DNA from: Apibacter muscae
Lineage (GTDB): Bacteria > Bacteroidota > Bacteroidia > Flavobacteriales > Weeksellaceae
Length of the DNA stretch: 64,000 bases
Assembly: GCF_007845635.1 (NCBI RefSeq)
Contig: NZ_SELG01000032.1
Span: forward strand, 62,001 to 126,000
Direction of reading: 5' to 3'
Shown: piece by piece, positions 7,714 to 16,148 of the stretch
Numbering within the stretch: position 1 is the stretch's first letter
Layout: every line of letters begins with the position of its first letter
Notes under the pieces: generated by a model
Seen by the model: the letters and a program-made list of their open reading frames with translations, nothing else
Database searches by the model: none
What the model was told of the DNA's origin: nothing
Translations under genes and position numbers: made by a program

Positions 7714-9613
7714 TTAACATAAGATTTATCATATTTAAAAGGATTAAAAACTAACTTTTTTTATAATTAATTGATATATTAGCATTTTTCTTTAAAAAAA
7801 AATTAGTTATACATTAAAAAAAATTACTTGAGTAAACTTTTTTTTAGTAACAATGTTTTAACGAATCATTATAACTTCACTGATTGTTGCTAATTACATA
7901 AATTAAAATCATATTTATTTTCATTTATAATTAGGAAGCTTATTTTTTATGACCAAATTCACTGATATAACTATTAATAAAACCAAAACAACTTTAGATT
8001 AAATTTTTCTCCTAAAAATTATACAGCCTTCATAAAAATATTATTGAAACAAGTATTCCTTTATCCAAAAAATACAATCTAAAATGTTATTTCATATAGA
8101 CTTATAAGAGCCTTGTTTAAGAAAATTTATCAAGATTAAATAAATCTAATCTAATAAATTGATTTTCCTTGAAAATATATTATTAAATAATAATTTTAGA
8201 TTTAAACTAAATGATGGATTATATTGGGATTGTTTTTTTTTTATCATTATGATAGAATTAAACAATAATCAATTAAATATGAAGTCATTATTCACCAATT
8301 TTACCTAAAATTAGATTTAAGAAAATTCTACCTATAGACTATTTGAAAATTGGTTGATGAAATTTACATTCAGTTTCTAAATATTAAAAAACATATACAA
8401 ATTCAGAATATCAACATTATATCTAAAAATCAAACAGAATTTAATGATTTAATTAATAAAGAATAGATAGTTTATATATTATATTCAATAAATAAATTTA
8501 AATATACATATATTCCAGCTTAAGATAAACTAAGCACCTACTTATACAACCATTACTCTATAAAATATCACTTTAACTTTGACTGAAGTTTAAACAAATA
8601 AGAACTACAACCTTATATTTTCACTTTACATCTTCTCTAATAATTACTTATTAATAAAACTAATTTTATTACTACATATATTATAAGTCTCTAACTTAAC
8701 AAAGTTAATCTCGTTTATTTAAAACATTTACAGATTTATACCGATAAAATTCAAAATTATAGCATCTTGAATTGGAAATATTATTAAACACAACTAAGCT
8801 TAAGTTATCATACAATTTTGTTTCATTTTAAATCAAGGTTAGTCTAATTTCAAATCATATTTATTAGATGAAATTACAAATCGAGAATATTTAAAAAGTA
8901 ATAAATATAAAAATAGACACAGCTAATTCAAAAAAAATATAGCTTATAATATCAATAACTTTAAAATTGTTGCAAAAAAAACAATAAATTTATTATTTTA
9001 AAGGAGACAGATGATTACAATAATTCAATTCCTATAAAAACTTAATATAATAATTAAAATCAGAAATTTGTCAAATAAAAAGCGAACTTAAAAAGATTTA
9101 AGTAAAATATTTAAATTACTAATAATCGTCAGGAAATCTTCATTAGTTAGATATAATTATGTAGTTTATTCTTGTGAATTAGGCTATAATTCTTCAATAA
9201 AATCAAATTTATATATTTTTATAAATTTTCAGCCATCAATGATTATAAGATTACGATTTACATTAAATAATTTGATAATATTATCTAAATGTTTATTTTA
9301 TAAGATAACATTTTAAATCATTAAAAAAAATTCAACTTAGATTATTCTAAATTTATAATACTAACTAATAGTTATTATTTATTGTTGATCTATTTAAGAC
9401 AAACAAGAAATAGAGAACTATTATGTATATAAAATTTTATATTGATGATTTAATTTATTTTTTTTTGTATAACATAGATTGATATTCAATTCCACAATAT
9501 TGCAACTATTTTTAAACAATAATTTAAATTTTGCATACTTAAAAATAAATAAAAATAAATTGACACATAATTAAAAAATTGTAATTTTACAGCCGCTCAA
9601 TAAATCACTTATT
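7714..9613. other. 1.9-kb gene-free, extremely AT-rich region
   Basis: No convincing gene on either strand. The longest open stretch I found by eye is about 75 codons without a start (9092-9316, plus), which resembles nothing I recognise. There is no clear tandem repeat, tRNA, strong hairpin terminator or insertion-sequence end. Only the last 55 bases, which carry the promoter for the A1-B1-C1 operon, can be assigned. It may be decayed coding DNA or a regulatory/structural spacer. Confidence 0.6.
9560..9589 (+). promoter_or_regulatory. Promoter of the A1-B1-C1 operon
   Basis: A -33 element TTGACA at 9560-9565 and a -7 element TAATTTTA at 9582-9589 are separated by 19 nt (TTG to TA), the spacing expected for the Bacteroidota housekeeping sigma factor. 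The -7 box deviates from TAnnTTTG only in the last base. The predicted transcript starts about 20 nt before the ATG at 9614. A closely similar element precedes the second operon. Confidence 0.6.
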
Positions 9614-10483
9614 ATGTATAAAAAGAAAATTAAACTTATATTATTAACACTTTTATGGGGAGGAACATTTTCTCAATCCTTATTAAGTCAAGTTATTATA
9701 ACTTCTTCAAATGTCAATGCTGATAGTAAAACAACTTCTAAATCTGCCGATTTAATATTAAATTCGCCAGATAAAAGTTTCTTACCTAATAGAGTGGCTT
9801 TATCCTCCTTGAATTCTCCTTTACCCTTGGCAGAAGATTTAACTGAAATTCAAAACGGAACAATTGTATATAATACCACAACCAACCTTGGCTTTTCCTC
9901 TGGATTATATTTATGGCAAGATAATAAATGGAATGTATTGCTAACTAGTCATGGTAAAAAACAAGATTTTTCAAATTTAGTTTACAAACAAACAAAGAAA
10001 GGAGAACTATATCAATTACCCTATGTAAGTAGTAATGGTTCAGGAATTGAAATACCAACTTTTACTGAGAAATTTGTTGCACCTAAGGATGGTACAATAC
10101 TAATTTCTACATTAATTTATACACAAATGTCTGCAGATGCTAGCACATTTGCTCAAATTGGCAATACCTTCTTTACAATACAAATTACTGATATAACTCC
10201 AGGAACAGCCGAACAAGGAACTGTTACAAAATTTTATGCTGGATGTACTCCACTATCTATGAGACCCATTCCAGGAAGTTCTTCTATTGGTATAAACAAT
10301 AACCCAACAAGTGCTACTGCATTTACTTCTATGAGGGTAATTGCAAATCACAATTATGAAGTTAAAGTTTTAGGTGAAGAGGGATGGAATCAAGCAGCAA
10401 CTGTATATGCGGGTAATTTTGAATGGAATATATATGAAGCAAATTCTGCTCTTAAAATAGACTTCCAATCTGATGATTATTAA
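9614..10483 (+). CDS. Secreted protein A1, first gene of tandem paralogue operon 1 (function unknown)
   Basis: 289 residues; signal peptide about 1-26 (ending LLS before Gln). I know no named family or function. Residues 40-110 form a module seen in many Bacteroidota surface proteins: SADLILNSPDKSFLPNRVAL, then a GTIVYN motif and GLYLWQDNKWNVLL. Residues 115-130 (GKKQDFSNLVYKQT) link to a predicted all-beta C-terminal domain with APKDGTILISTLIY, GNTFFTIQITDIT, YAGCTPLSM, a GEEGWN motif and the ending ALKIDFQSDDY. The single mature Cys lies in the GCTP motif. It is the closest relative of A2 at 12783, and the six paralogues share the whole plan. First gene of the A1-B1-C1 operon, directly after a promoter. 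It might be a surface adhesin or fibre subunit, but this is only inference. Confidence 0.8.
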   Translation: MYKKKIKLILLTLLWGGTFSQSLLSQVIITSSNVNADSKTTSKSADLILNSPDKSFLPNRVALSSLNSPLPLAEDLTEIQNGTIVYNTTTNLGFSSGLYLWQDNKWNVLLTSHGKKQDFSNLVYKQTKKGELYQLPYVSSNGSGIEIPTFTEKFVAPKDGTILISTLIYTQMSADASTFAQIGNTFFTIQITDITPGTAEQGTVTKFYAGCTPLSMRPIPGSSSIGINNNPTSATAFTSMRVIANHNYEVKVLGEEGWNQAATVYAGNFEWNIYEANSALKIDFQSDDY

Positions 10484-10515
10484 TTAATTGTTTTAAAATT
10501 AAAAAAAAATTTACT

Positions 10516-11337
10516 ATGTTATTAAATTTCAATCTATCTATCAAACATATAACTATTTTTAACCTTTTATTCTTCATGTCTCAATTACTGCAATCTCAAA
10601 TAACTATTGGTGATAAAGACATAAAACCAAATTCTTCTACTGATCTAACTTTAACTTCACCCAATAAAGGATTTCTTCCTAATAGAGTTTCTCTTAAGAG
10701 TTTAACAGATTCACAGACAGTACCTAATGTTAAAGAGGGAGCTGTAGTTTATAATATTCAAGAGACTGCTGATCTTGGCAAAGGATTATATGTCTGGAAT
10801 GGAACTCAATGGGATCGTTTGCTTATGGAATATGGAAAAAAACAAAATTACCAAACTTTAGTATATAAGGAAACGGGACCAAGTGATGTGGTTGCTTTTA
10901 GAAAGATGACTCCAAATCCTACGGAAATAAAAGCTTTACAAACGTCTTTTGTAGCTCCATGGGATGGTATCATATATATTTCAACCTTGATCTATGCCTA
11001 TGCTAGTTTTATTGATACACCCACCTATAAATATTCAACAGTAGCAAATACTTTCTTCACAATAACCACAACAGAGGTAGAAACGGGTAAAGTCACAACC
11101 TTTTATTCAGGATGTTCCCCTGTAATTATGTATGATGTCGAAGCAAAAGTTTTTAAAGGAAATTTCCCTTCAACTGCGTCCTCAATTTCAACTATGCGGG
11201 TGGTTAAAGATTATAATTATAGTGTTAAAATAACTGGAATTGAAGGTTGGAATGCTGATATGATAATAAATGCAGGTACTTACAATAAAAATAATTCTTC
11301 TACCCTTAAAATTGATTTTATTTCTGACCCTCATTAA
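10516..11337 (+). CDS. Secreted protein B1, second gene of tandem paralogue operon 1 (function unknown)
   Basis: 273 residues; signal peptide ends near residue 29 (LLQS before Gln). Same architecture as A1: STDLTLTSPNKGFLPNRVSL, GAVVYN, GLYVWNGTQWDRLL, GKKQNYQTLVYKET, then APWDGIIYISTLIYAYA, ANTFFTITTTEVETGK, FYSGCSPVIM, GIEGWN and the ending TLKIDFISDPH. It has one mature Cys (GCSP). Nearest paralogue is B2 at 13735, which shares the VETGK/IETGKVTTFYSG segment that A and C proteins lack. It starts 32 bp after A1, so co-transcription is likely. The sequence just before the start (TTTACT-ATG) is identical to that of B2. Confidence 0.8.
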   Translation: MLLNFNLSIKHITIFNLLFFMSQLLQSQITIGDKDIKPNSSTDLTLTSPNKGFLPNRVSLKSLTDSQTVPNVKEGAVVYNIQETADLGKGLYVWNGTQWDRLLMEYGKKQNYQTLVYKETGPSDVVAFRKMTPNPTEIKALQTSFVAPWDGIIYISTLIYAYASFIDTPTYKYSTVANTFFTITTTEVETGKVTTFYSGCSPVIMYDVEAKVFKGNFPSTASSISTMRVVKDYNYSVKITGIEGWNADMIINAGTYNKNNSSTLKIDFISDPH

Positions 11338-11396
11338 ACCTTAATAAACATCCAATTTAAATAAGAAAATATTATTCACTTTTAATAATTATAGTT

Positions 11397-12269
11397 ATGT
11401 TCTTTAAAAAAAACATCTTTCTCAAAAAAAAGTCATTTTTGTTGTTATTTTCTACACTGCCGATCATTAATTCAGCACAAGTAGGTATTAACACTTTAAA
11501 TCCAGATTCTAGCACGGATTTAACGTTAGGGTCTAACAATAAGGGTTTCTTACCTAACCAAGTAAATTTAGTTTCAATAGACAATTCTGCGCCCTTATCA
11601 AGTACAGATATTAAGGAGGGTACAACTATTTATAATACTAATGCAACCTTAAATAAAGGAATATATGTTTGGGACGGTACTCAATGGAATACTATCTTGT
11701 TTAATGATGGAACAAGAGAAGAATTTATAAATTTAGTAAACAAACAAACTGGTACTGATCCTAGTGAAGAATTATACATTCTTACAACTACAAATGGCAT
11801 AGAAATCAAATCTTTAGGTGACACATTAACAGCTCCAAGAGATGGAAAATTTTATATTTCAACCGTTTTTTATTCTAAAAATACAACTGGAGTTGCATAT
11901 GATTTAATAACCACAAAAACTTTTTATAGAATTGAACTAACAGACTTAACCGATTCTACAATTCCTCCAGTAAATTTTAATTCCGTGTGCACTAATGTTA
12001 TTGCTTCAATCCCTGGGTCCATTAATGGATATGGTAGTGCTGGAAGTAATCCTGGCAGTGTTTCTTCAGATTTCATTGCGACAGCAAAAGGTGGACATCA
12101 ATACAAAATTAGAGTTATAGCTACACGATCGCCAGATGATATCAATAATATAAATTATATAAATTCTTACACAGGAACCTATATTTGGACAAATCCAATG
12201 AATAATAACAAATATATGCTTTTTTCAAACTTAAAGGTTGATTTCCTATCAGATTCCTTCATTCAGTAA
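11397..12269 (+). CDS. Secreted protein C1, third gene of tandem paralogue operon 1 (function unknown)
   Basis: 290 residues; signal peptide ends INSA before Gln (about residue 23). N-terminal module: VGINTLNPDSSTDLTLGSN, NKGFLPNQVNLV, GTTIYN, GIYVWDGTQWNTILF. The C-terminal domain keeps APRDGKFYISTVFY, TFYRIELTDLT, the single Cys (NSVCTN), and the ending LKVDFLSDSFIQ, but lacks the EGWN motif of A and B proteins. Closest to C2 at 14635, with which it shares the extra -Q end. 59 bp after B1 and followed 22 bp later by a strong terminator that closes the operon. The VGINT-NP start is widespread among secreted Bacteroidota proteins of unknown role. Confidence 0.8.
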   Translation: MFFKKNIFLKKKSFLLLFSTLPIINSAQVGINTLNPDSSTDLTLGSNNKGFLPNQVNLVSIDNSAPLSSTDIKEGTTIYNTNATLNKGIYVWDGTQWNTILFNDGTREEFINLVNKQTGTDPSEELYILTTTNGIEIKSLGDTLTAPRDGKFYISTVFYSKNTTGVAYDLITTKTFYRIELTDLTDSTIPPVNFNSVCTNVIASIPGSINGYGSAGSNPGSVSSDFIATAKGGHQYKIRVIATRSPDDINNINYINSYTGTYIWTNPMNNNKYMLFSNLKVDFLSDSFIQ

Positions 12270-12291
12270 TTTATATAAAATTACAACAAAT

Positions 12292-12324
12292 AAAAACACA
12301 ATGCTTATTCGGCATTGTGTTTTT
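12292..12324 (+). terminator. Terminator of the A1-B1-C1 operon
   Basis: A perfect 13-bp stem (12292-12304 with 12312-12324), a 7-nt loop and then ATTTTT. Its stem matches that of the second operon except for a compensated base-pair change and an end difference. Confidence 0.9.
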
Positions 12325-12728
12325 ATTTTTAAAATTGAGCAAATTTATTTCTCACCATTCTATACTTAAAAAGTTAAGTAATATATCTATTAAATAGAAT
12401 TTATTCTTTCAAATTAAATTCAAAGACATCGAATTTCGCATTCTGCAAATCAATATAAAATCATTCCATTAACATTTTTTTTTTAATAATTACACCTCAT
12501 CATTTAAACAAAAAATTAAACTTTAAAAATTATTTAAATGTTTTATAAACATATTGTATGTGTTAATAAATGATTTTTTAATCAAATTATAGAATATTTT
12601 AATTTAATTTTTCTTGATTTAATACTAATTAATTATTAATAAAATAATAAATTATAATACAAATATTCATTATAATTTTTTTTTATTTTATATTAAAAAA
12701 AAATATATAATTTATATATTCAATATAA

Positions 12729-12758
12729 TTAATATATAATTTAAAATTTATAATTTTA
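12729..12758 (+). promoter_or_regulatory. Promoter region of the A2-B2-C2 operon
   Basis: The -7 element TAATTTTA at 12751-12758 is followed by CCGCACTCAAT, closely matching the operon 1 sequence (TAATTTTA followed by CAGCCGCTCAAT). At the -33 position, 19 nt upstream, TTA replaces TTG, so this copy may be weaker. Confidence 0.5.
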
Positions 12759-12782
12759 CCGCACTCAATTAAAATTATAATT

Positions 12783-13682
12783 ATGTGTAGGAAAAAATTT
12801 AGTTTAGTTTTATTTTCAGTTTTTTGGGGATTAATTTCTCCAACCTTATTTAGTCAAATAATTATTAATTCATCAACTAAAGATGACCTAAAAATATCGC
12901 AGTCTAATTCTGCTGATTTAATTTTAAATTCTCTTGATAAAAGCTTCATGCCCAATAGAGTGGCATTAATCTCACTAGACTCACCTTTACCTTTAGCTCA
13001 AGATTTAACAGGTATTCAAGAAGGTACTATTGTGTATAATATCTCTGATGCTCCTGGTTTATCAGCAGGATTGCACGTATGGCAAGACAGCCGTTGGAAT
13101 ATTTTATTAACAAAACTTGGTAAAAGACAGGATTATTCAAATTTAGTTTATTTACAAACTGGATCAGGAGATAATGTAGGGGCTGATGACATAACTACCA
13201 TCCCTTATGTTAATACTACAAGCCCAGGTGTTGAACTTGCAAAGTTTACTTCAAATTTTACTGTGCCCAAAAATGGCAATATTATGATTAATGCTTTAAT
13301 CTACGTTCAAATGTACGTACAAACATATGGAGTCTCACAAGTTGCAAATACATTTTTCACCATACAGGTTACAGATATAACTCCTAATTCACCAGATCAG
13401 GGAAAGATTCAAAAATTTTATACTGGCTGTACCCCAATCTCTATGCGTCAAACTCCTGGAGCATCAGTAGCAGGTATAAACAATAATCCAACAAGTGCTA
13501 TAGTATTTTCGACTATGAGAGTTACTGAGGGACATTCATATGAAGTAAAAGTACTAGGACAAGAAGGCTGGAACTCAGCTGCTGAAATAAAAGCTGGCAC
13601 TTTTCAATGGAGACCTTCAGCAAGCTTAGTTTATAATGCTAATTCAGTATTAAAAATTGATTTTCAATCAGATCCATATTAA
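12783..13682 (+). CDS. Secreted protein A2, first gene of tandem paralogue operon 2 (function unknown)
   Basis: 299 residues; signal peptide ends LFS before Gln (about residue 24). It matches A1 along its length: SADLILNSLDKSFMPNRVAL, SPLPLAQDLTGIQEGTIVYN, GLHVWQDSRWNILL, GKRQDYSNLVYLQT, NTFFTIQVTDITPNSPDQG, FYTGCTPISMRQTPGAS, INNNPTSA, GQEGWN and the ending LKIDFQSDPY. The insert SGDNVGADDITT near residues 135-146 is absent from A1. One mature Cys (GCTP). First gene of operon 2. Function unknown; the shared segments DITP and INNNPTSA show A1 and A2 descend from one another rather than from B or C. Confidence 0.8.
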   Translation: MCRKKFSLVLFSVFWGLISPTLFSQIIINSSTKDDLKISQSNSADLILNSLDKSFMPNRVALISLDSPLPLAQDLTGIQEGTIVYNISDAPGLSAGLHVWQDSRWNILLTKLGKRQDYSNLVYLQTGSGDNVGADDITTIPYVNTTSPGVELAKFTSNFTVPKNGNIMINALIYVQMYVQTYGVSQVANTFFTIQVTDITPNSPDQGKIQKFYTGCTPISMRQTPGASVAGINNNPTSAIVFSTMRVTEGHSYEVKVLGQEGWNSAAEIKAGTFQWRPSASLVYNANSVLKIDFQSDPY

Positions 13683-13734
13683 AATTTATTAATCATAAAA
13701 TTATTAATTATAAATTATATATAAAATTTTTACT

Positions 13735-14568
13735 ATGTTTATAAAATTATACAAAAACAAAAAACAATTATTTCTTTTAAATATTTTTATATTTATATCC
13801 CAAACATTTAATTGCCAAGTGGCAATTGGAACACCTAACGTTAAACCTTATCCATCCACTGACCTTACTTTAACCTCTAATAATAAAGGATTCGTTCCCA
13901 ATAGAGTTTCTCTTACCGGTTTAAATGATATTCAAACAATTCCTAACATAAAAGAAGGCGGGGTGGTCTATAATACAAATATAACTTCTGAACTTGGTAA
14001 TGGATTATATGTTTGGGACGGCACACAATGGAATCGATTATTAATGGATCCTGGTAAAAGACAGGATTATCAAACTCTAGTCTATAAACAAACAGGACCT
14101 ACAGACATTACAAGTCTTACTAAAGATATACCTCAAGAAATAAGTTCATTAACTACCAATTTTCAAGCTCCTTTGGATGGTTTAGTATATATATCTACTT
14201 TGATTTATGCCTATGCCAATGTTATAACTCCCCCCAATTACAATTTTTCATCTATTGGGAATACATTCTTTACTATTAATACTACAGAAATTGAAACTGG
14301 TAAAGTTACAACCTTCTATTCAGGATGTACACCCTTAATTATATATAATCCAACTACAAATTTATTTGTTGGAAATTTTCCAGTTACAGCTCCCTCAATT
14401 TCAAAATTAGAGGTTAAAAAAGATTATAATTATGAAATTAAGATAACGGGAGTAGAAGGTTGGAATCAATTTATACAAGTAAATGTAGGAACATTTAACA
14501 ATAATTCTTCCCCTCTAAATAATCTATATTCTACGGTTAAAGTTGATTTTATATCCAATCCTCATTAA
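13735..14568 (+). CDS. Secreted protein B2, second gene of tandem paralogue operon 2 (function unknown)
   Basis: 277 residues; signal peptide ends TFNC before Gln (about residue 30). The signal ends in Cys-Gln, but a lipobox is not convincing and the paralogues have Ser or Ala there. Matches B1: PSTDLTLTSNNKGFVPNRVSL, GGVVYN, GLYVWDGTQWNRLLM, GKRQDYQTLVYKQTGPTD, GNTFFTINTTEIETGK, FYSGCTPLII, GVEGWN and the ending VKVDFISNPH. It has one mature Cys in the GCTP motif. It begins 52 bp after A2 with the same TTTACT-ATG start context as B1. Confidence 0.8.
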   Translation: MFIKLYKNKKQLFLLNIFIFISQTFNCQVAIGTPNVKPYPSTDLTLTSNNKGFVPNRVSLTGLNDIQTIPNIKEGGVVYNTNITSELGNGLYVWDGTQWNRLLMDPGKRQDYQTLVYKQTGPTDITSLTKDIPQEISSLTTNFQAPLDGLVYISTLIYAYANVITPPNYNFSSIGNTFFTINTTEIETGKVTTFYSGCTPLIIYNPTTNLFVGNFPVTAPSISKLEVKKDYNYEIKITGVEGWNQFIQVNVGTFNNNSSPLNNLYSTVKVDFISNPH

Positions 14569-14634
14569 ATTAAAATCCTCAATTTTAACAAAAATTATAA
14601 AATTAAAATAATATTTATCATTAATACGATTATT

Positions 14635-15519
14635 ATGTATCTAAAAAAAAATATACTATTAAGATTAATTATTCTATTAGGATTTATTCTAATGCCCACT
14701 ATATATAAAACTCAAGTGGGTATAAATACTGAAAATCCTGAAATAAATGCCGATTTAACATTGGGTTCTAATAATAAGGGATTTTTAACTAACAAAGTCT
14801 CATTATTAAAACCAGACGACCCTTCTCCTTTATCAAATCTAGATATTATGGAAGGTACTTTAATCTTTAATACCAATCCTAATACTTTACTTAAAAAGGG
14901 ATTATATATATGGGACGGGACTAATTGGAATACTATTATATACAATAACGACGGTTTACAACAAGATTTCATAAATTTAGTTAATAATAAAACCAATGAT
15001 AATACTAGCACAACTCAAACTTATGACCAAAAAAATGTTGTTTTATTAAATAGTATAGATCAAGAAATAGTTCCATTAGGAACTATCGTTCAAGCACCTA
15101 AAGATGGGAAATTTTATATTTCTACAGTTATATATTCTAAAATAACAATAGGCCCAATTTCAGATTTTACAGCTGTCTCAACCTTTTATACCATTCAAAT
15201 TACAGATCTTACTGATGGTACTCCACCTACAAATTTTTACTCTGGATCTAGCAATGTTGCAGCATCCATATCAATCCCTGGAGGCGGTACAGGAAGTGCG
15301 AGTAACAACCCTGCTCTTGTATCTTCTGACTTTATTTATAGTGTTAAAGAGAATCATCAATATCAAATTAAAGTATTTGGTAAAAGTGATGGAAACGGAA
15401 ATTCATCATTACAAATTCTTGCAGGAACATATGCATGGAGGAATCCTATAAATTCCAACATATATCAACTATACTCAACTTTAAAAGTAGATTTTCTTTC
15501 AAACGCTTATACACAATAA
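14635..15519 (+). CDS. Secreted protein C2, third gene of tandem paralogue operon 2 (function unknown)
   Basis: 294 residues; signal peptide ends YKT before Gln (about residue 27). Matches C1: VGINTENPEINADLTLGSNN, NKGFLTNKVSLL, GTLIFN, GLYIWDGTNWNTIIYN, QQDFINLVNNKT, APKDGKFYISTVIYSK, TFYTIQITDLTDGTPP, and the ending LKVDFLSNAYTQ. Unlike the other five paralogues it has no mature Cys: the motif reads YSGSSN where the others have GC or VC. It lies 66 bp after B2 and is followed by the duplicated terminator. Function unknown. Confidence 0.8.
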   Translation: MYLKKNILLRLIILLGFILMPTIYKTQVGINTENPEINADLTLGSNNKGFLTNKVSLLKPDDPSPLSNLDIMEGTLIFNTNPNTLLKKGLYIWDGTNWNTIIYNNDGLQQDFINLVNNKTNDNTSTTQTYDQKNVVLLNSIDQEIVPLGTIVQAPKDGKFYISTVIYSKITIGPISDFTAVSTFYTIQITDLTDGTPPTNFYSGSSNVAASISIPGGGTGSASNNPALVSSDFIYSVKENHQYQIKVFGKSDGNGNSSLQILAGTYAWRNPINSNIYQLYSTLKVDFLSNAYTQ

Positions 15520-15548
15520 ACTATTGAGAATTATTTCAACTCTAATAT

Positions 15549-15580
15549 ATAAACACAATACTTATTTGTATTGTGTTTAT
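15549..15580. terminator. Terminator of the A2-B2-C2 operon
   Basis: A perfect 13-bp stem (15549-15561 with 15568-15580) and a 6-nt loop TTATTT. It is homologous to the terminator at 12292-12324 and may also serve the converging dtd gene. Confidence 0.85.
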
Positions 15581-15606
15581 AAATATAATGCATTATAAAA
15601 TTAGTA

Positions 15607-16059
15607 TTATTCTCTATTTTGAGAATCTATAAGAATAGTCACCGGACCATCATTCATTAATGAAACTTTCATATCTTCTCCAAATCTCCCTGAAGATACT
15701 AAGCCCGTAAACGAATGTTCTAACTTTTGTAAAAAAGTTAAATACATTTGATAAGCAAATTCGTTACTAGAGGCTCTTTGATAACTAGGTCTATTGCCTT
15801 TTTTTGTAGAAGCAAAAAGTGTAAACTGACTAACTACTAAAATACCTCCTTGTATGTCTTCAACTGATAGATTCATAACCCCTTGGGGATCATTAAAAAT
15901 ACGAAGGTTTATAATTTTTCTTACTAACCATTCTACATCCTCCTCTGTGTCTTTGTCCTCTACCCCAAGCAACACTAATAATCCTTGATTAATTTCTCCT
16001 ACAATCCTATTTTCAACTTCTACAGAAGCTTCTCTAACTCTTTGCAGAACAACTCTCAT
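15607..16059 (-). CDS. dtd: D-aminoacyl-tRNA deacylase
   Basis: A 150-residue cytoplasmic enzyme that hydrolyses D-amino acids (and Gly from tRNA-Ala) off mischarged tRNAs, a proofreading step of translation. Both active-site signatures are intact: SQFTLFAS at 77-84 and the DGPVT motif (Gly-cisPro) at 137-141, and the protein begins MRVVLQRVREASVEV as the family does. Full length. It converges with the C2 gene, ending 87 bp from it, and marks the right border of the accessory island. Confidence 0.96.
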   Translation of the reverse strand: MRVVLQRVREASVEVENRIVGEINQGLLVLLGVEDKDTEEDVEWLVRKIINLRIFNDPQGVMNLSVEDIQGGILVVSQFTLFASTKKGNRPSYQRASSNEFAYQMYLTFLQKLEHSFTGLVSSGRFGEDMKVSLMNDGPVTILIDSQNRE

Positions 16060-16148
16060 AAAAAAAGTTTATTTAATTTTAATTATTTACAAATGAAATC
16101 TTAGAATATCTATTGACTTTAAGATTTATAATTTAAATAATTTACTCA

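Larger units (their letters stand above)
12270..12782. other. 513-bp spacer between the two paralogue operons
   Basis: No gene. It contains the terminator of operon 1 at its left end and the promoter of operon 2 at its right end; the part between is extremely AT rich, with A and T runs and no recognisable structure. Confidence 0.6.

Noticed and set aside
8216-8232. GGATTATAT-TGGGATTG resembling the GLYVWDG-coding segment of the island paralogues, a possible decayed copy
   Set aside because: Only about 17 bases are similar and the flanks do not align convincingly. It needs a proper alignment against the six genes.
9092-9316. A 75-codon open stretch in the gene-free region
   Set aside because: It has no ATG at its beginning and resembles no protein I know. 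One such run is within what stop-rich AT DNA of this length could give by chance.
13735-13830. B2 as a lipoprotein because its signal ends in Cys
   Set aside because: The residues before the Cys (QTFN) are not a lipobox, and the five paralogues have no Cys there.
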